64,000 nt of DNA from Lutjanus erythropterus (GCA_020091685.1 CM034608.1:7812522-7876521); one strand, 5' to 3'. Shown: positions 1 through 11,724, counted from the stretch's first letter. Notes: a model not told the origin generated them from the sequence alone. Numbers and translations are program-made.

Positions 1-2164
1 TGCCAGTGAGGACACATTAATTAAAAAGCAGTAAGGGAACTGCTTACTTTATCAAGAACAAGAAAGTATTTCATACATTGTGACAATACTCACATGGGAG
101 AAGTTTGAGCAGGTAATGTTTGATATTTTAATAGGAGACATGACTTACAGACACAGTGAAATAAATTTCTTATGCTGTATCTCTGCATTAATTTGTCTCT
201 TGGAATGTTTGAAATGTTAAAAAGCATATTTATGTATGAAAATAACTCTTTAAATATTTTAAAGGAGCAACATGTAAGATATGGCCACATATCAAAGGTA
301 ACTAAATAGCCTCTAAAAAGAGGCAACATATCATCAGAGTTCTTTGCTGTAACTATCTTTAACTGTAGCTACTAGCTGTTGTTAGCTCAGTTAGCTGTGT
401 GGCTAATGGCCTTTAGCAGCTCAGGGTATTGGGAGAGTGTTCAGGGCAAAACACAGACTCCAAGACCAATGGAGGCCAGCTTGACAAAGGGGAATACAAT
501 ACTGAGGTGATTTACAGCTGCGCCAACCAGATGTCAGGGGCAATGAAGACGGCATACAGGGACAAAAGACGTGTAAAAAGGAGGGGAGCAAGAGGGAGGT
601 TGGGTATCAGCGAGGCAGCGAGGAGCCAGGATATTTTCACATCTAACACGGCAGATTAGGGATTAATTTCAACAAAAATGGGATTGACAAGTGGAAGGAC
701 TATGGAATGATGATTGCTGAATGTTATTTTAATGAAGTCTGTTTTACGATGAGTTAACAAGGCATTTGAGCTTCTCTTAGTTTGGTAAAAGAGAGACACT
801 TGAATTCAGAAGGTGTGCAGTTTATTACAGACAATAGGTGTAAGAATGTTTCTTTTCTTGATGTTTTGTGAGTTTATTTTGTTTAGTTATTACACTATAA
901 AAGCTACGAAACCTTATGAAAGTAGTTAGCATACATGTTACAGCTGAAACTACAAGGTGACAGTCCAATTCCAGGGTTGGAGCTAGCTGGTTAGCATGCT
1001 AACTTCAGTAGATATCTCTGCAACACAACACATAGACATCTTTTACATAACATCATTACTTTTACTTCTTCACATTTGGTTGAGAATGTTACTTTTGTTT
1101 CCATTAACTAGCTGCCAAACTACATTAACACTACATGACATAGTCATAAACATGTACTCCTCCATTTGATGAAAATCTGGCGTTAATTTGAACTTGAGTT
1201 GTATACATTAATTTACTCTATCAGATGCCATCTGGGGCAACCATCTAACCCCAAATCAAACCACAGCTGATTTTGTTAGCTTGTGGGCACCCATGCTCTC
1301 AGGTCATAGAACATGGGTGCCTCTTTGTAGGTGTGTGTTGACGGTGGTTTCTATTTCCAGATGAGTGTGGTTACAGTCTAATTTCTTCACGTCTAATAAT
1401 GCAGGTGATGAAGGTGTGGGCGGAGGCCAACAGTCCTCTACAGCTCCAAATCTCTGTGATAAATTTCTCCAGAGACTCTGCACTCACTACAGCACACACA
1501 CGTTATGAGCAATCAACTTAAATCCCTGAATGATTTCATCAAATCCCTTGTTTGACTGGAAATACACACATTACGGAAGATTAAGGCGCTTTAACTGCCA
1601 TTTCACTCTGGCTTTAAAGATGGATCGCTTATCAAAATGGTAATTGATTGATCGTTTTATTTAACCGATTAATCAGCTAATTTTTTAAGGCTCTATCTAT
1701 GAAATACCAGGGCAGGTAGGTGGTGTTTGCTTTGGTTAGCGCCTATAGAGTGCCAGAAAAACGAAACAGAGAGGGATTTAACTGAGGATGAGGATCAACT
1801 CGCAGAAAGGCAGCGGCTGAAAATGGCAGACAGTATGTAGACTTTGGGGAAGCAGGCAATCCACTGTGATGCTGCAGACTGTAACAACCTGGCTGGAGCT
1901 CTCTCTGAAGAACTCTGCAGTCTACTCTGATTCAGTTTTGCTTGATAATGTACAGAAGAAAGGACCAAAATCAATGCCATTTTGCATTTTAAATCCTCTT
2001 TCCCCTTCTCATTGATGTGCGTTTTCTCTTTTTGCTTTTGTCGCTGGAAGACAAGAGCATCTTGGCTGACGCTGCTTGGCTTTCGTACCGTGTCGATCTT
2101 CTATAAGCAGATATTTCTGTAATGCTGTATTAAATATGTCTCCTCTGCATGTGTGTGTATGTAT

Positions 2165-2560
2165 GCAAGGGGAGGATGGAGAGGGCAGAGCAGTCACGTG
2201 CTGCAGAGAGGAGTGGGAGGAGGAGGATGTCTGCCAGCTCTGACACAGCACTCTTCCTCAGTGAAAGAGAAGGGGAATTCATTAAGATTATGAGCCACTG
2301 TAACCCTGCATTAGGAAGCTCTATTTCAGCCAGCCCTTCATGCTCCGTAACCACGGCGACATGACATTTCGCCATGGACTTATTTGGGAGTGTGTCTGTG
2401 CCGGATGTGTATTTGTTGTGTGTTTTACGGAGGCCCAGAGGCAGCAGGCACTGCGTCAGACGCTGAACCCAGACGAGTGTGCGGTGCTCTGGTTCAGTGA
2501 TGCTTCCAAGGTCAGTGGAAGGCTGTGTGTGTGTGCGTGCGTGTGTGTGTGTGCAGCTAA
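2165..2560. other. GC-rich exon-like or conserved-element candidate in stxbp1 intron 1
   Basis: This island stands out from AT-rich surroundings and carries no repeat that I recognise except the (GT)n at its right end. On the plus strand 2430-2511 reads without a stop as a Gln- and Leu-rich peptide including LNPDECAVLWFSD. Its codons mostly end in G or C, and it is followed by AAG|GTCAGT, a good donor. The possible upstream acceptor is weak and I do not recognise the peptide. It could be a noncoding enhancer instead; the stretch 2268-2330 has the texture of a conserved noncoding element. No function is claimed. Confidence 0.2.
2524..2553. repeat. (GT)n microsatellite
   Basis: GT dinucleotide tract with a few GC interruptions, directly after the exon-like island. 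Confidence 0.9.
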
Positions 2561-2701
2561 GTGCATGCATGTGTCCTTCTCTGTTTCCATTTCACCTTTC
2601 TCCTTCTTTCTTATCTTCTACCCAAGTCTACACTGAGAGGAGTGACTACACCCCAGCCTGCTTCCAGATACTTCCAGGGAAGAGTGAACTCATCTAAGAC
2701 A

Positions 2702-4444
2702 CATAAAGGAATAGTTCAACATTTTAGGAAATTAGCTTATTTACTTTCTTTCAAAGAGGAAAATGAGAGGATCAGTCCCACATCTGTTTGTTATGTATGG
2801 AGCTAGAGTCAGGTTGGGTTAGCCTCGCTTAGCATAAAAACTGGACAAAAGGGGGAAACAGATTGGCTGGCATTTTCCATAGATCAAAATAAACCATACC
2901 AACTAGTGTGATTGTGGACTTTCTAATTTCACTACAATATCTTCAAAAATACTGATATTTGATACTATTTTTCAGTATGAAAAATGGACTCACATTGAGG
3001 GCATATAATCTTTTTTTATACATAATTTTTATTAAAATATAACAATTCAGCACTGTAAATAAGTGAGAGGTCAATTGTCGGAGCTGTCAGAGAGAAGACA
3101 GAGCAAGAAAGTGCAGCTTGTACTAGAGTATTGATACTGCAAAAAAAAAGTTTAAATACATATAATAAATATCCAGCATCAATATTTATCATTATTTTGA
3201 TATTTCTGACAACATGCAATTTTACAGAAATACATCCAATGAACTGCTGCACCTGGTCAATGCATGGATTCACCCAGAGAACAACCTGCAGGCAGCAAAC
3301 CTTTCCCACGACCTTCTAAATTGTGGGAGTGTTTTAGACAGAGATGCAACAGTATGTTTCTGATATTTGGCTTGTTACAGCAGTACAACTGCTCTGCAGG
3401 AGCACCTGAAGTGAAACACAAGAGCGCTTTGTCAAGCAGCACTGTCCTGTTTACTTTTTAACTCCACCCAATCATGATATATTAGGATTATGAAGACATG
3501 GAAAATGTTTGATAGTAGTCACTTGTGATTCATTTTCTAAAGGTTCCCCAGCAAAATGTTTCTCAATAGATAAATGGTTACTTGAATTCTCCAGTGTTCT
3601 TGGTATGGAGCAAATAGCTGATATGATAAGTCATACAACTTTTTGAACTGGGACCAAATTGGGACCATTTCAGTTATTTTCCTCATCCCACACTGATGAA
3701 AAAATACAGTTGCCAGTGACAATCTGAACTACATATTACTCCAGTGATTAAATAAGTCCATGTCAAAACCTATTTAAGTATTAAATCAAGTACTTAAGTA
3801 AAAATACTGATTCTCCAGTTGAGGGAAAGGCTTCCCTGAATACTGATTAAATTATTACATTAATATGGTCTATTGAAAAGGTTGGGCATTAGATAAACTT
3901 TAAAATATGGCACAATTATCATTATTTTACTGTTCTTTATGTCTATTTTAAGGGTGTGTGCTATTTCTTTTGGGTAGATTAAATGACATATTAATCAAGT
4001 AAAAAAAGAAATCAGTAGAGTAATCTCTAAATTAGTCAACTATCCAAAAACAACAATTTATGGTTTTAAAGGGAGTTATACTGTATGTTGAAGCTATCTA
4101 GCTTATCAAGTAGCAGCATTTCCAGCTATAGCGCAGGTTTCCACATACAATCACAAGTGACAGGTTTTGATTTCGTTATCCATACAGGAACAACAACAGC
4201 AAACCTGGCAACCTCATGACGTGATGTCACAACTCTTGGAAGCTGCGTAGTCACTGGCTTTTGTTTGGCAGTGAACTGAACTTTGGACAGAGCCAGGCTA
4301 GCGGATCCCCTGTATACTTCCAGTTTATATGCTAAGCTAGGCTATTTACATCTTAACACCAGCTCTGTACTAAACACACAGACATGACAGTGATATCAAT
4401 TTCCATGAGTAAATTTCCCAAAATTCCAAACTAGTACTTTAATG
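2702..4444. mobile_element. Non-autonomous DNA transposon-like element with inverted ends
   Basis: The left end (CATAAAGGAATAGTT at 2702-2716) and the reverse complement of the right end (CATTAAAGTACTAGTT) match. The similarity continues inward through an ATTTTgGGAAATT block and a 'gcttagcataaa.actgga' block (2828-2844, against 4318-4335 inverted). I recognise these ends as a repeat common in teleost genomes that starts TTAAAGGAATAGTTC. No transposase ORF is visible. At about 1.74 kb it is probably swollen by insertions of other repeats. Superfamily is not assigned; the TTAA-like edges suggest a TTAA-target element. Confidence 0.6.
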
Positions 4445-4710
4445 TTTTCAACGTCTCAGCAGACACATTAAGGAACAACAATACTATTAATTTTTAAGCT
4501 CCAGTTTTCTGTCCTACTTAGAACTCAACTGGCACATTTCAGCACAAACTTTGCATCGTTTCCTTTTTTCAGTTCAGCTCCACCTCTGTGTTCACTTAAT
4601 CCTTCACACATGAGAACAGCAACAACATAAATCACTAAGATCAGCTGAGACATGGTGTCAGAAGGAAAAAAAATAGAAATTGTATGTTCAGGGTGGAATC
4701 GCAGTTCAAT

Positions 4711-4759
4711 AGACCTTTTTCACTATTTCATGTCAAAATGGCTGCCGTGAAAAAGGTCT
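4711..4759. repeat. Miniature palindromic element, 13-bp perfect inverted ends
   Basis: AGACCTTTTTCAC at 4711-4723 is exactly inverted at 4747-4759. The ends match the ~218-bp MITE copies at 10348-10565 and 42173-42390, so this looks like a deletion derivative that kept only the termini. Confidence 0.65.
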
Positions 4760-4975
4760 GTAAGAGCCGCCGATGAAATGTTCTGTTTAATGGGTTTAAA
4801 TCAGTGATCATGTCATTGCAGACTGTTGTTTCTCCATCTTCACTTCAGCTGAACAGCCATATTTTGACTCTGAAGTGGACAATCACATCACTTTTTACCT
4901 CTTATGCAACTAAAGGATAATGATTAATATTGTATGTAAATCACTACATGTGCAGGATGAACCTCATGACCTGGT

Positions 4976-5205
4976 ACACCTGGTATTAAAATCGGATCTG
5001 TATCCAGATTTGTTATCCAGGTTCTTGTACAGATTGCGTTTACACATACCTAAGATCACACACTGTGATCCAGAGTGTCTCTAGATGGAATCAGTCAGAT
5101 CTGATCACATTCTGATCACGAAGCATTTTACACCTCGCATTAACACACATTTCTTCTCTTATGGATAATGCATCCGGAAATAGATAGCTTGTTAATACCA
5201 GGTGT
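4976..5205. mobile_element. 230-bp MITE with perfect 14-bp terminal inverted repeats
   Basis: ACACCTGGTATTAA at 4976-4989 is perfectly inverted as TTAATACCAGGTGT at 5192-5205. The interior has no coding capacity. The ends resemble a teleost MITE with ACACCTGGTATTAA-type termini; superfamily not assigned. Confidence 0.75.
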
Positions 5206-5214
5206 AAACGGGGT

Positions 5215-5335
5215 GTAAACTGCCTGTAGGTGTGAATGTGAGTGTGTGTCAGCCGTGTGATAAACTGGCAACCTGTCCAGGGTGTACCCTGCCTCCCGCT
5301 TAATGTTAGCTGGGAAAGGCTCCAGCATCCCGTGA
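5215..5335 (+). repeat. LINE 3'-tail fragment
   Basis: The stretch with 'aaactggcaacctgtccagg' and 'gctgggaaaggctccagc' is a very common teleost repeat seen at the 3' ends of non-LTR retrotransposons. It is a short 5'-truncated remnant with no ORF. Confidence 0.6.
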
Positions 5336-5879
5336 CCATAATTTTAGAACTGAAACACCTCACTTTATTTAAAAAAGACAAAGGGGATATCTTTCTGAGA
5401 ACATGGGAACTTTATGGACCATCTACCCATCCTGGTTAGATGTGTTTTGATTCTATGTAGAAAAGAGACATTTGTATTTGTAGAATGACCATAAAGCAAT
5501 TACTTTAAGTTTGATTTCTGCTTGTTTATTTCTGTTTGTTCAATTATTAAAATAGATAAAGAAATAATTGAGAAAAAATCAATGAAGTATCTTGATTCCT
5601 AAGATATATATTTCAGTTGATTAGCCAAAAACATAAATTCTCATGTTGCTGCTTTATCTAGCTACTTTTTTTACTTTAATTTCCCAAAAATCTACTGCAG
5701 TATACTACTATAGCAGTTTTATGATAGGAAATTCTGTATTCTGTGATACAAGATTTTATCCATAATACCTCCTAAATGTCAAAAACAGAATATTGTTTCT
5801 TTTTAATCACTGACTTGCAGTTTACAGCTGCTGTGCTCCCTCAGCTTCATCAGCACCAATCTGATTTAAATATCTAGCA

Positions 5880-6260
5880 GCTCAGGTTATTGCTGCTGGC
5901 TGCTGGGATCCTCATTGTTCAGCTTTATTTTCCTTCTGTTGCTCTGTGGGACTGATGCTCATATACAGTCATTGAAAGGGGAGAGCGAAGCTCTTGCTCG
6001 CTGCCCATCCCCCCCTCCTTCATCCTGGCTGCTACATCCACTGCTGCAGAGAGGACCCACGATGGTGTCGCCCTCCCTTTTCTGCCCCCACCACCTCCAG
6101 CTCCACCAATCCCATCCCAGCTCCACCTCAGCCAAACAGAGCGCAGGTGTTGCCTGCTGCGTCCCTGCCTTCACCTACAGGGAGACGTGCACGAGTGTTT
6201 ACACTGTTCTGGAAAAGACTCGACACCGAGAGGCTGCGTGTGTGACTGCCTTTAGTTTTA
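5880..6260. other. GC-rich low-repeat island in stxbp1 intron 1
   Basis: About 380 bp of unusually GC- and CCT-rich sequence between repeats, with no splice-framed ORF that I trust; the open frames are mutually overlapping shadows. It may be an intronic enhancer or promoter-like element; nothing more can be supported. Confidence 0.2.
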
Positions 6261-6479
6261 CTAACTGGGTTATGTAATTGCCCGTCACAAGGCCCAAGTA
6301 ATTAAATAATACAGAAGATACTAGAATATTTGGCATGTGAAGCTGTATTGTGTCATGCTGTAGGTGTGCAGATGATGTTTTATGGTTTTAAATTTTTTTA
6401 AAAAATGCTGCCATATAACTGAAAAATCTTCGACCACAATACAGCTTTTTACCAAGCAATATTTTCTCATCCTCTTTTA

Positions 6480-7273
6480 GAAGAATCTCCACTCACTGCA
6501 CAGCAGGGCTGCCCAATAATTCAGTTATATCAGTGAAATCTTATTGTGACAATATGATCATATAATGTTACTGACTTAGAGCTGCAAGTAAATATTTTCA
6601 TTAACAATTAGTCGGTTGATCATTTTCTTGATAAAGCAATTAGTTTTTTTGTCTATAAAATGTCAGAAAATTGTTAAAAATGTCAATCACTGTTTCCCAA
6701 AGATGAGAATGATTAATGCTATTTCATTAATAAAATCAAAGATTCCAAGCAAATGAATTCAAGACTAAAAAAATGAATCGATAAATGTATTGGTTAAGAC
6801 GTGACGTTTTTTGTCCAATAACTATGTAATGCAGTTCATTCTAGGGCTGGGACGACTATTTTCATTGTTGATTAATCTGTTGATTAGTTTCTACATTAAT
6901 CGATTAGTTTGTTTGGTCCATAAAAAGCACAAGATGACGTCCTCAAATGTCTTGCTTTGTCCACAACCCAAATATATTCAGTTCACTGTCATAGAAGAAA
7001 AAAGAAGCCAGAAAATATTCACGTTCGAGAAACTGAAATCAGAACAAAACAACTGACTGATTATCAAAATAGTTGGTGATTAACAGCTAATTGATTAATC
7101 CACTAATCACTGCAGCCCTACTCACAGTAATACTAACCATATTATAACACCAGACCAAACAAAATTTTCTAATCACCTATTTAAAAAATCTGCTCTAACG
7201 CCACAGCAGGACGGCTCAATAATTTAGCATTATCAGTGGAATCTTATCATGACAGTATGATCATATGATATTG
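6480..7273. repeat. Repeat cluster bracketed by an ~85-bp direct duplication
   Basis: A block around 'cacagcagggctgcccaata' at 6480-6567 recurs in direct orientation at 7184-7273 with roughly 80-85% identity by eye. Between them lie two copies of the common ~300-bp family: a partial at 6575-6800 and an almost complete plus copy at 6843-7120, which starts TAGGGCTGGGACGACTATTTT and ends CACTGCAGCCCTA. Confidence 0.6.
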
Positions 7274-7489
7274 CTAACTGCTTGACACAATTCCATTGTT
7301 AAATCAGTTATTTCAAAGAAGCTAATTAAAAACTACAGAATGATTTAAGCGTTTGGTTGAGACACATGAAGACGGTGGACAGTGGAATGAAGTTAAGTGA
7401 ACATAGATTTGATCACTGTGTGAAGCTGACTTTGACTGTGCAGACTATATTATGAATGGAAAGTATTTTTTACACATAACTTCATATCT

Positions 7490-7745
7490 GGGCTGCACAA
7501 TGTGTAAAACTGCAATACGTGATATGATTAGTGGGAATGAACATTCTTGCATCACAGTTCTGCACTATTAAAACCACGATGATGTGACATTTGTTGGGGT
7601 CCGTGCCAAACAAACATGTTTTCTTACATCTGGAGAGCAAGATTTGTAAACCAGAGCATCTCTGCAGCACCACAGTACTTCATTTTGTCACAAATTTTTC
7701 CTTTGTCAAATCACTGCAGGTTCTGCTATTTGGATATTACACTAT
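7490..7745 (+). repeat. Dispersed repeat, copy 1 of 2
   Basis: Shares ordered blocks with 63630-63967: 'gattagtgggaatga', 'tgccaaacaaacat', 'catctctgca.cac' and 'aacttcat'. The termini resemble a 'ggctgcacaat' type teleost repeat. No ORF. Confidence 0.55.
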
Positions 7746-8159
7746 ATATTACACAATACATTATATTTACTTAATATAATATTATATTTTACTCTTGGCT
7801 TCAACCTGATTTGACATTTTTAGGTTTGTAATCATCGGTGGTTGAGGCTCAACTCTTGCTCCATGTGGGAGGTCTGATTCCCAGCCAAAGCACGAACCTT
7901 TTCATCTTCCATTATATCAGAGCAGAGAAATACTGTAACTCTGTGAGACTGACTGAGGATGCGTATCTGTGCTTGTGATTGGGTGGGGTGAGGAGATGGG
8001 GGCCCAAAAAATGTGCGGCAGGACACATGACAAAGGCGATACACTCCTGATCCTGATAGACATTTAGACATTCAGCAATTTTACTGGCCACGAGTGAGAC
8101 ATAGAGTGGCAGTGCGTGGATTTCTGTAGTGAAATGTAAAGCAGAATCAATAATCTGAA

Positions 8160-8395
8160 CAGCAGATATCAAATGAAGCAGATCCTGCAGCACGGGCAGG
8201 GCACGATACCGAGAATGAGGAGAGGGTGCAGCAGAAGAAATGATGGGAAACGTGGCTTCGCATTAAGAGGTCTCTATGCATCTTTACTTTACTCCGCAGG
8301 ACTGTCTGACATTATCACGACCACCAACACTTGCACCCAGTTGACCCTGCTGAGGAGCATCGAGCTGCGCCTCCATGTTCAGGCCTGCATCAGCA

Positions 8396-8432
<37 letters not shown>

Positions 8433-8600
8433 TGGTACATCAGCCCAAATAAATGAGTGTAAATGACAGAATCAGATAGTGAGCAGCGGAGTCTGCAGCG
8501 TCCTGATGATACAGGATTATTACACAGACTGGGTTTGATCGGTTGGCGCACAGCCAGTAAAGGGAACGATGATGAGGATGATGATGATGATGAAAGGCCA
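8160..8600. other. GC-richer island with (CA)n and (GAT)n tracts
   Basis: Low-repeat sequence about 1 kb inside stxbp1 intron 1. It holds a (CA)n tract at 8398-8428 and a (GAT)n tract at 8568-8593. The open frames here do not resemble any family I know and share bases with the microsatellites. Possible intronic regulatory DNA. Confidence 0.25.
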
Positions 8601-9235
8601 TTGGTCGATCGTTACTGGACGGTAGCTTGTGGACAGATAATGCGGAATTTCGTGCGTAAAGGCCTTTTTTAGGCAACTTTCCGCCATTAACGTGCAGCAG
8701 AGCTGACAGCAGCGTGATTGACGCGCTCAGGTGGAGAAAGGGTGTTTTACGCAACCGATTCCTGCTCCATCAGAGGGGTGAGGCACTGCACAAATCAGGG
8801 AATCCCACGGATGGAGAGTGTTAATCGCCAGTCACGTTACAGCCAGTAACACTGTATGAAATTATTGGCTATAATTAGCTAGTCAAGACGTGAGAAGCAG
8901 AAGTCTGCAGCATCTTACAGAACATTATTATAATAACCACAGTTTATGTTGCAGCGCAGATTTCTCCTGAAATAAACGCTGGTTGAGGCTAAAAGGGCGT
9001 ATGTGGGCTACATCTGCCTTCAGGCTTTCTGCATCCTTGCCTACGTTATCTATGAGCGGGCTAATCACCGCCTGTTAAAGCCATTTTCACGTCTCGGGCG
9101 CTTGAAACACAAATTGCGCATCCGCAGCGCAGGAGCCCAGAGAGACGAGGCAAGCCTCTGCAGGTTATCTCCAGCTCCCTCACTGCACGGCTCTGCTTTA
9201 CAACAGGATACAATGGAACACCAACAGCACCACCT

Positions 9236-9257
9236 TCATCATCATCATCATCATCAC
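9236..9257. repeat. (CAT)n microsatellite
   Basis: Tandem CAT units that read as poly-His or poly-Asp in the two strands. A poly-A/CA tract follows at 9289-9325. Both lie just inside stxbp1 intron 1. Confidence 0.9.
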
Positions 9258-9404
9258 TGAGCTGCACGAGCTGACATCCGCATCCTGCAAAAAAAAAAAA
9301 CAAAAAAAAAAACACACACACGCAAACACACAAGCGTATGTGGGCGCACAGCGCAGCGGACCATCTTCTCACATTTAGAGCTAAATAATGAAAAATAATC
9401 TTAC

Positions 9405-9441
9405 TTTCGCCGACCACCGCCTTTAATCCGATAGGTGCCAT
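9405..9441 (-). CDS. stxbp1: stxbp1 (Munc18-1) first coding exon
   Basis: On the minus strand an ATG at 9441-9439 opens MAPIGLKAVVGE and then one base of a Lys codon before a consensus donor (GAAA|GTAAGA). This peptide is the invariant N-terminus of vertebrate syntaxin-binding protein 1 (Munc18-1), in which Lys is residue 13. Munc18-1 is a cytosolic SM protein of neurons that binds syntaxin-1 and templates SNARE assembly for synaptic vesicle fusion. Only 12 codons plus one base lie here; the rest of the gene is outside the window. The short exon was found from the peptide and donor. Human STXBP1 is also head-to-head with NIBAN2, which supports the call. Whether this is the a or b teleost copy is unknown. 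Confidence 0.88.
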
Positions 9442-9610
9442 GATGCTGCTGAGTGTAGGACTGAGTGTTCACCCTCTGCTTCCTCCCCCTCTCTCCTCTC
9501 TCTCACCTCACAGCGCTGCGGAGGAGCCTCCACTTGGAAACGTCACTGCGTATCCTTCCGCATCATCCTCTCATTGGCGGTTTTAGACGATTGGCTACAA
9601 CTGCAAGTTA
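9442..9610 (-). promoter_or_regulatory. stxbp1: stxbp1 5' UTR and proximal promoter region
   Basis: Directly upstream of the stxbp1 ATG, read on the minus strand, is a GC-richer segment with a purine-rich stretch (reverse of the ctccccctctctcctctctc region). It has a CRE half-site in TGACGTTT (9538-9545) and two CCAAT boxes (ATTGG on the plus strand at 9573-9577 and 9590-9594) and no TATA box. CCAAT and CRE elements fit a TATA-less neuronal promoter. The start site is not determinable; it should lie between the CRE and the ATG. Confidence 0.5.
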
Positions 9611-9892
9611 TTAGCTTCAACAACTGCTCACTGTACAACATTGTGCCAGTTTTTTAATCCCTAATCAATTAATCCTTATATTATTCAGACACCAGGAAAG
9701 ATATTTTACAGAACTTTACAGAAAACTGCCCTTCAGTTATTGTCTACATGTAATAAAATGAGTAGGTATAATCACTGAGGAGAGGAAAAGCCATAATCAT
9801 CTGTGTCATGTGTGTAGTTTTACTGTGTTTGGTTTAAATGGTGATATTGTTTTCATGTATGGAGATTATCGGGCTCTAATTAATGGTTCTTG

Positions 9893-10160
9893 TCATCATG
9901 GTTCTAAGGGCTGCATTAGAGTAAAGAGATTTCATTTTCTGAACTTGCTCGACTGTTGCAGCTGTTCTTTTATTTGCCTTTAGCCACTTTGTCATTATAA
10001 TCACATTACTGGCGATTATTTATCAAAAATCTCATTCTGTTAAAATTTTGTGAAAGCACCAAGAGTCCGTATTGATACTGATATAATGACACAATACCCA
10101 TATCAGTGTATTTGGTCAAAAATATTGCGATATTTGTTTTTGTCCATATCACAACAGTGA
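9893..10160 (+). repeat. Dispersed 'cgatat'-rich teleost repeat, copy 1
   Basis: Contains the block 'aagggctgcattagagtaaa', then 'ttttctgaactt', 'gactgtt' and 'gtcattat', also found in order at 28733-28860. It ends in a 'ggtcaaaaatattgcgatat' block. No ORF. Confidence 0.6.
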
Positions 10161-10347
10161 AAGTTCCCAGAGCCCAGTGTGATATCTGCAGCTTAGTTTC
10201 CCTGAAAAAGCAAAGCCAAAATATATTCAGTTTATTTAGTTTATAATATAGACAAAAACAGAAAACTCTGAGAGCGTGAGTTTTCATTTTTCCTTGATAA
10301 ATAAAAACCATGAAAACAAAAAATGAATAATTATTTTATGACTGTAA

Positions 10348-10565
10348 CAGATGCTTTTCACAGCAGCCACTTTGACACAAATATTTAGTCAAACAGAGGT
10401 GTTACTAGTGATGCTAATTAAGGTCCGGTTTCATTTAGGTCAAACAGACTCTGCTATCATGCATGTTGGTTCACTGGAAGGTAACCGGAATTCATTAGTA
10501 TCACTGGTAACACCTATGTTTACCCAACTATTTCAGATCAATATGGCTGCTGTGAAAAAGGTCTG
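10348..10565. mobile_element. 218-bp palindromic MITE, copy 1
   Basis: The left arm CAGATGCTTTTCACAGCAGCCA and the reverse complement of the right arm CAGACCTTTTTCACAGCAGCCA match. Similarity continues for about 65 bp per arm, including a GGTGTTAC block on each side. The same family recurs at 42173-42390, and as ends only at 4711-4759 and near 42745-42820. Confidence 0.75.
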
Positions 10566-10828
10566 TTGTTGCTGATTTTTAGGTTGATCCACTAACTTAT
10601 GGACTAATAGTACTAGCCGTGACTACTGCTGTTACTGTATGAGGAATAATACCATGTACATGTTATTCACTCATAGTTCTCTGATAGTTAATATGGTTAA
10701 TAAGAATATTAGGAGAGTATTCGAATGGCTTTCACACTGAATTTGGCATTAATCAGGGAGAAAACTGTCAGTGGCTTAGGGTTATGAAGGGCCCCACTAC
10801 ATGCAATTTACTAGTTATGAATCACTCA

Positions 10829-10856
10829 CTCACACACACACACACACACACACACC
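10829..10856. repeat. (CA)n microsatellite
   Basis: CA dinucleotide tract in the stxbp1-niban2 intergenic region. Confidence 0.9.
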
Positions 10857-11493
10857 AAATTAGGCATATATATATTTTACCAACAATGTGTTGGATTTTA
10901 CAGTTGAATGAGTTAGCCAACTTGCTAGTCTTGAAAGATTTTGCACCTAACTTGGCACCTCATCTCATCACATTATGAAATAAACTTGACATTGGAAAAC
11001 ATCAACATATGAATATCACCCAGCAGTCATAATTGCATGTCTGTATGTGACAAAAAGCCACAGAAAGTAAGAAATTCTGCATTTAACTGAACAGTTTATT
11101 TACAGTTTTGTATAATTTTTGTAGAATAAATCTTGGATTTTGTTGTAAATTGTTAGATTATTTTTATTTCAATAAAATATAGATATAGATATAGCAAATG
11201 GTTCCTTTTTAATTTAACAGTTCTTCTCTGAACACAGGTGTATTTTGGATGTCTGAAGGAGGATCTGAACCACTTGCAAGGGCCCAACCAAAGGTCTGGT
11301 ATATTTACATCCTTGAATACTGCAAATCTTTCTTCTATTAAAGGTTGAATTATTTCATACCACTTGTTATGTGAGCATCATTAATTATTAAAAAAAAAAT
11401 AGTGACTGAAATTGTAACGCAGGTTCACTGTGATGAAAGACATCAGTGAGGTTCTCTGCAGTGGACACTGGTCCATCGCAATATTACAAAACG

Positions 11494-11509
11494 TCCACAA
11501 GGGGGCAGC
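11494..11509 (+). promoter_or_regulatory. CTCF-like motif between stxbp1 and niban2
   Basis: TCCACAAGGGGGCAGCA matches the vertebrate CTCF core (CCASYAGRKGGCRS) at most positions. It sits 650 bp upstream of the niban2 start, between two divergent genes, where an insulator would make sense. Binding is inferred from the motif only. Confidence 0.4.
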
Positions 11510-11724
11510 ATGCATCTTTGCGCAGGACAACATTGGGCATCATGGAAACTTCCTCAGTGCAAAAGCTCATAGTTTTCAAACTTACTTTGGATTTCAGAAG
11601 TAGTATTAGAATTAATTAAATGTATTATTTGAGATTTATACATACAGAATGGGAGTGATCTTTACCTACAGCAGATGGAAGTTGGTATTTTGAATGTCAT
11701 ATTAATAAGTCATAAATCTAACAC

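Larger units (their letters stand above)
1..9404 (-). other. stxbp1: stxbp1 intron 1 (partial, continues past left edge)
   Basis: Everything left of the stxbp1 exon 1 donor at 9404-9403 (GTAAGA on the minus strand) is intron 1 of that gene. I searched the minus strand for exon 2, whose product in vertebrates is well conserved (it starts by completing a Lys codon), and did not see it, so the intron is longer than 9.4 kb. The span is AT-rich with dispersed repeats, listed separately. It also has three GC-richer islands (2165-2560, 5880-6260, 8160-8600) that could be regulatory. In 1-2160 I recognise nothing except a short fragment of the common ~300-bp repeat family near 1640-1685. Confidence 0.7.

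Noticed and set aside
2130..2570. 146-codon minus-strand frame overlapping the 2165-2560 island
   Set aside because: Contains the microsatellite-derived THTH run and is the antisense of the more coding-like plus frame; no family match.
5915..6277. 120-codon plus frame with signal-peptide-like start
   Set aside because: The hydrophobic start is followed by low-complexity Ser/Pro/His sequence; no splice or promoter context and no family match.
1..9404. stxbp1 exon 2 or later exons
   Set aside because: I looked for the conserved peptide following the Lys13 split codon on the minus strand and saw no match; exon 2 is presumed to lie beyond the left edge.
9061..9441. 126-codon minus frame reading through the stxbp1 exon 1 donor
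   Set aside because: Only the first 12 codons are real. After the GTAAGA donor the product becomes poly-Val/Cys, Phe and Asp from microsatellites.
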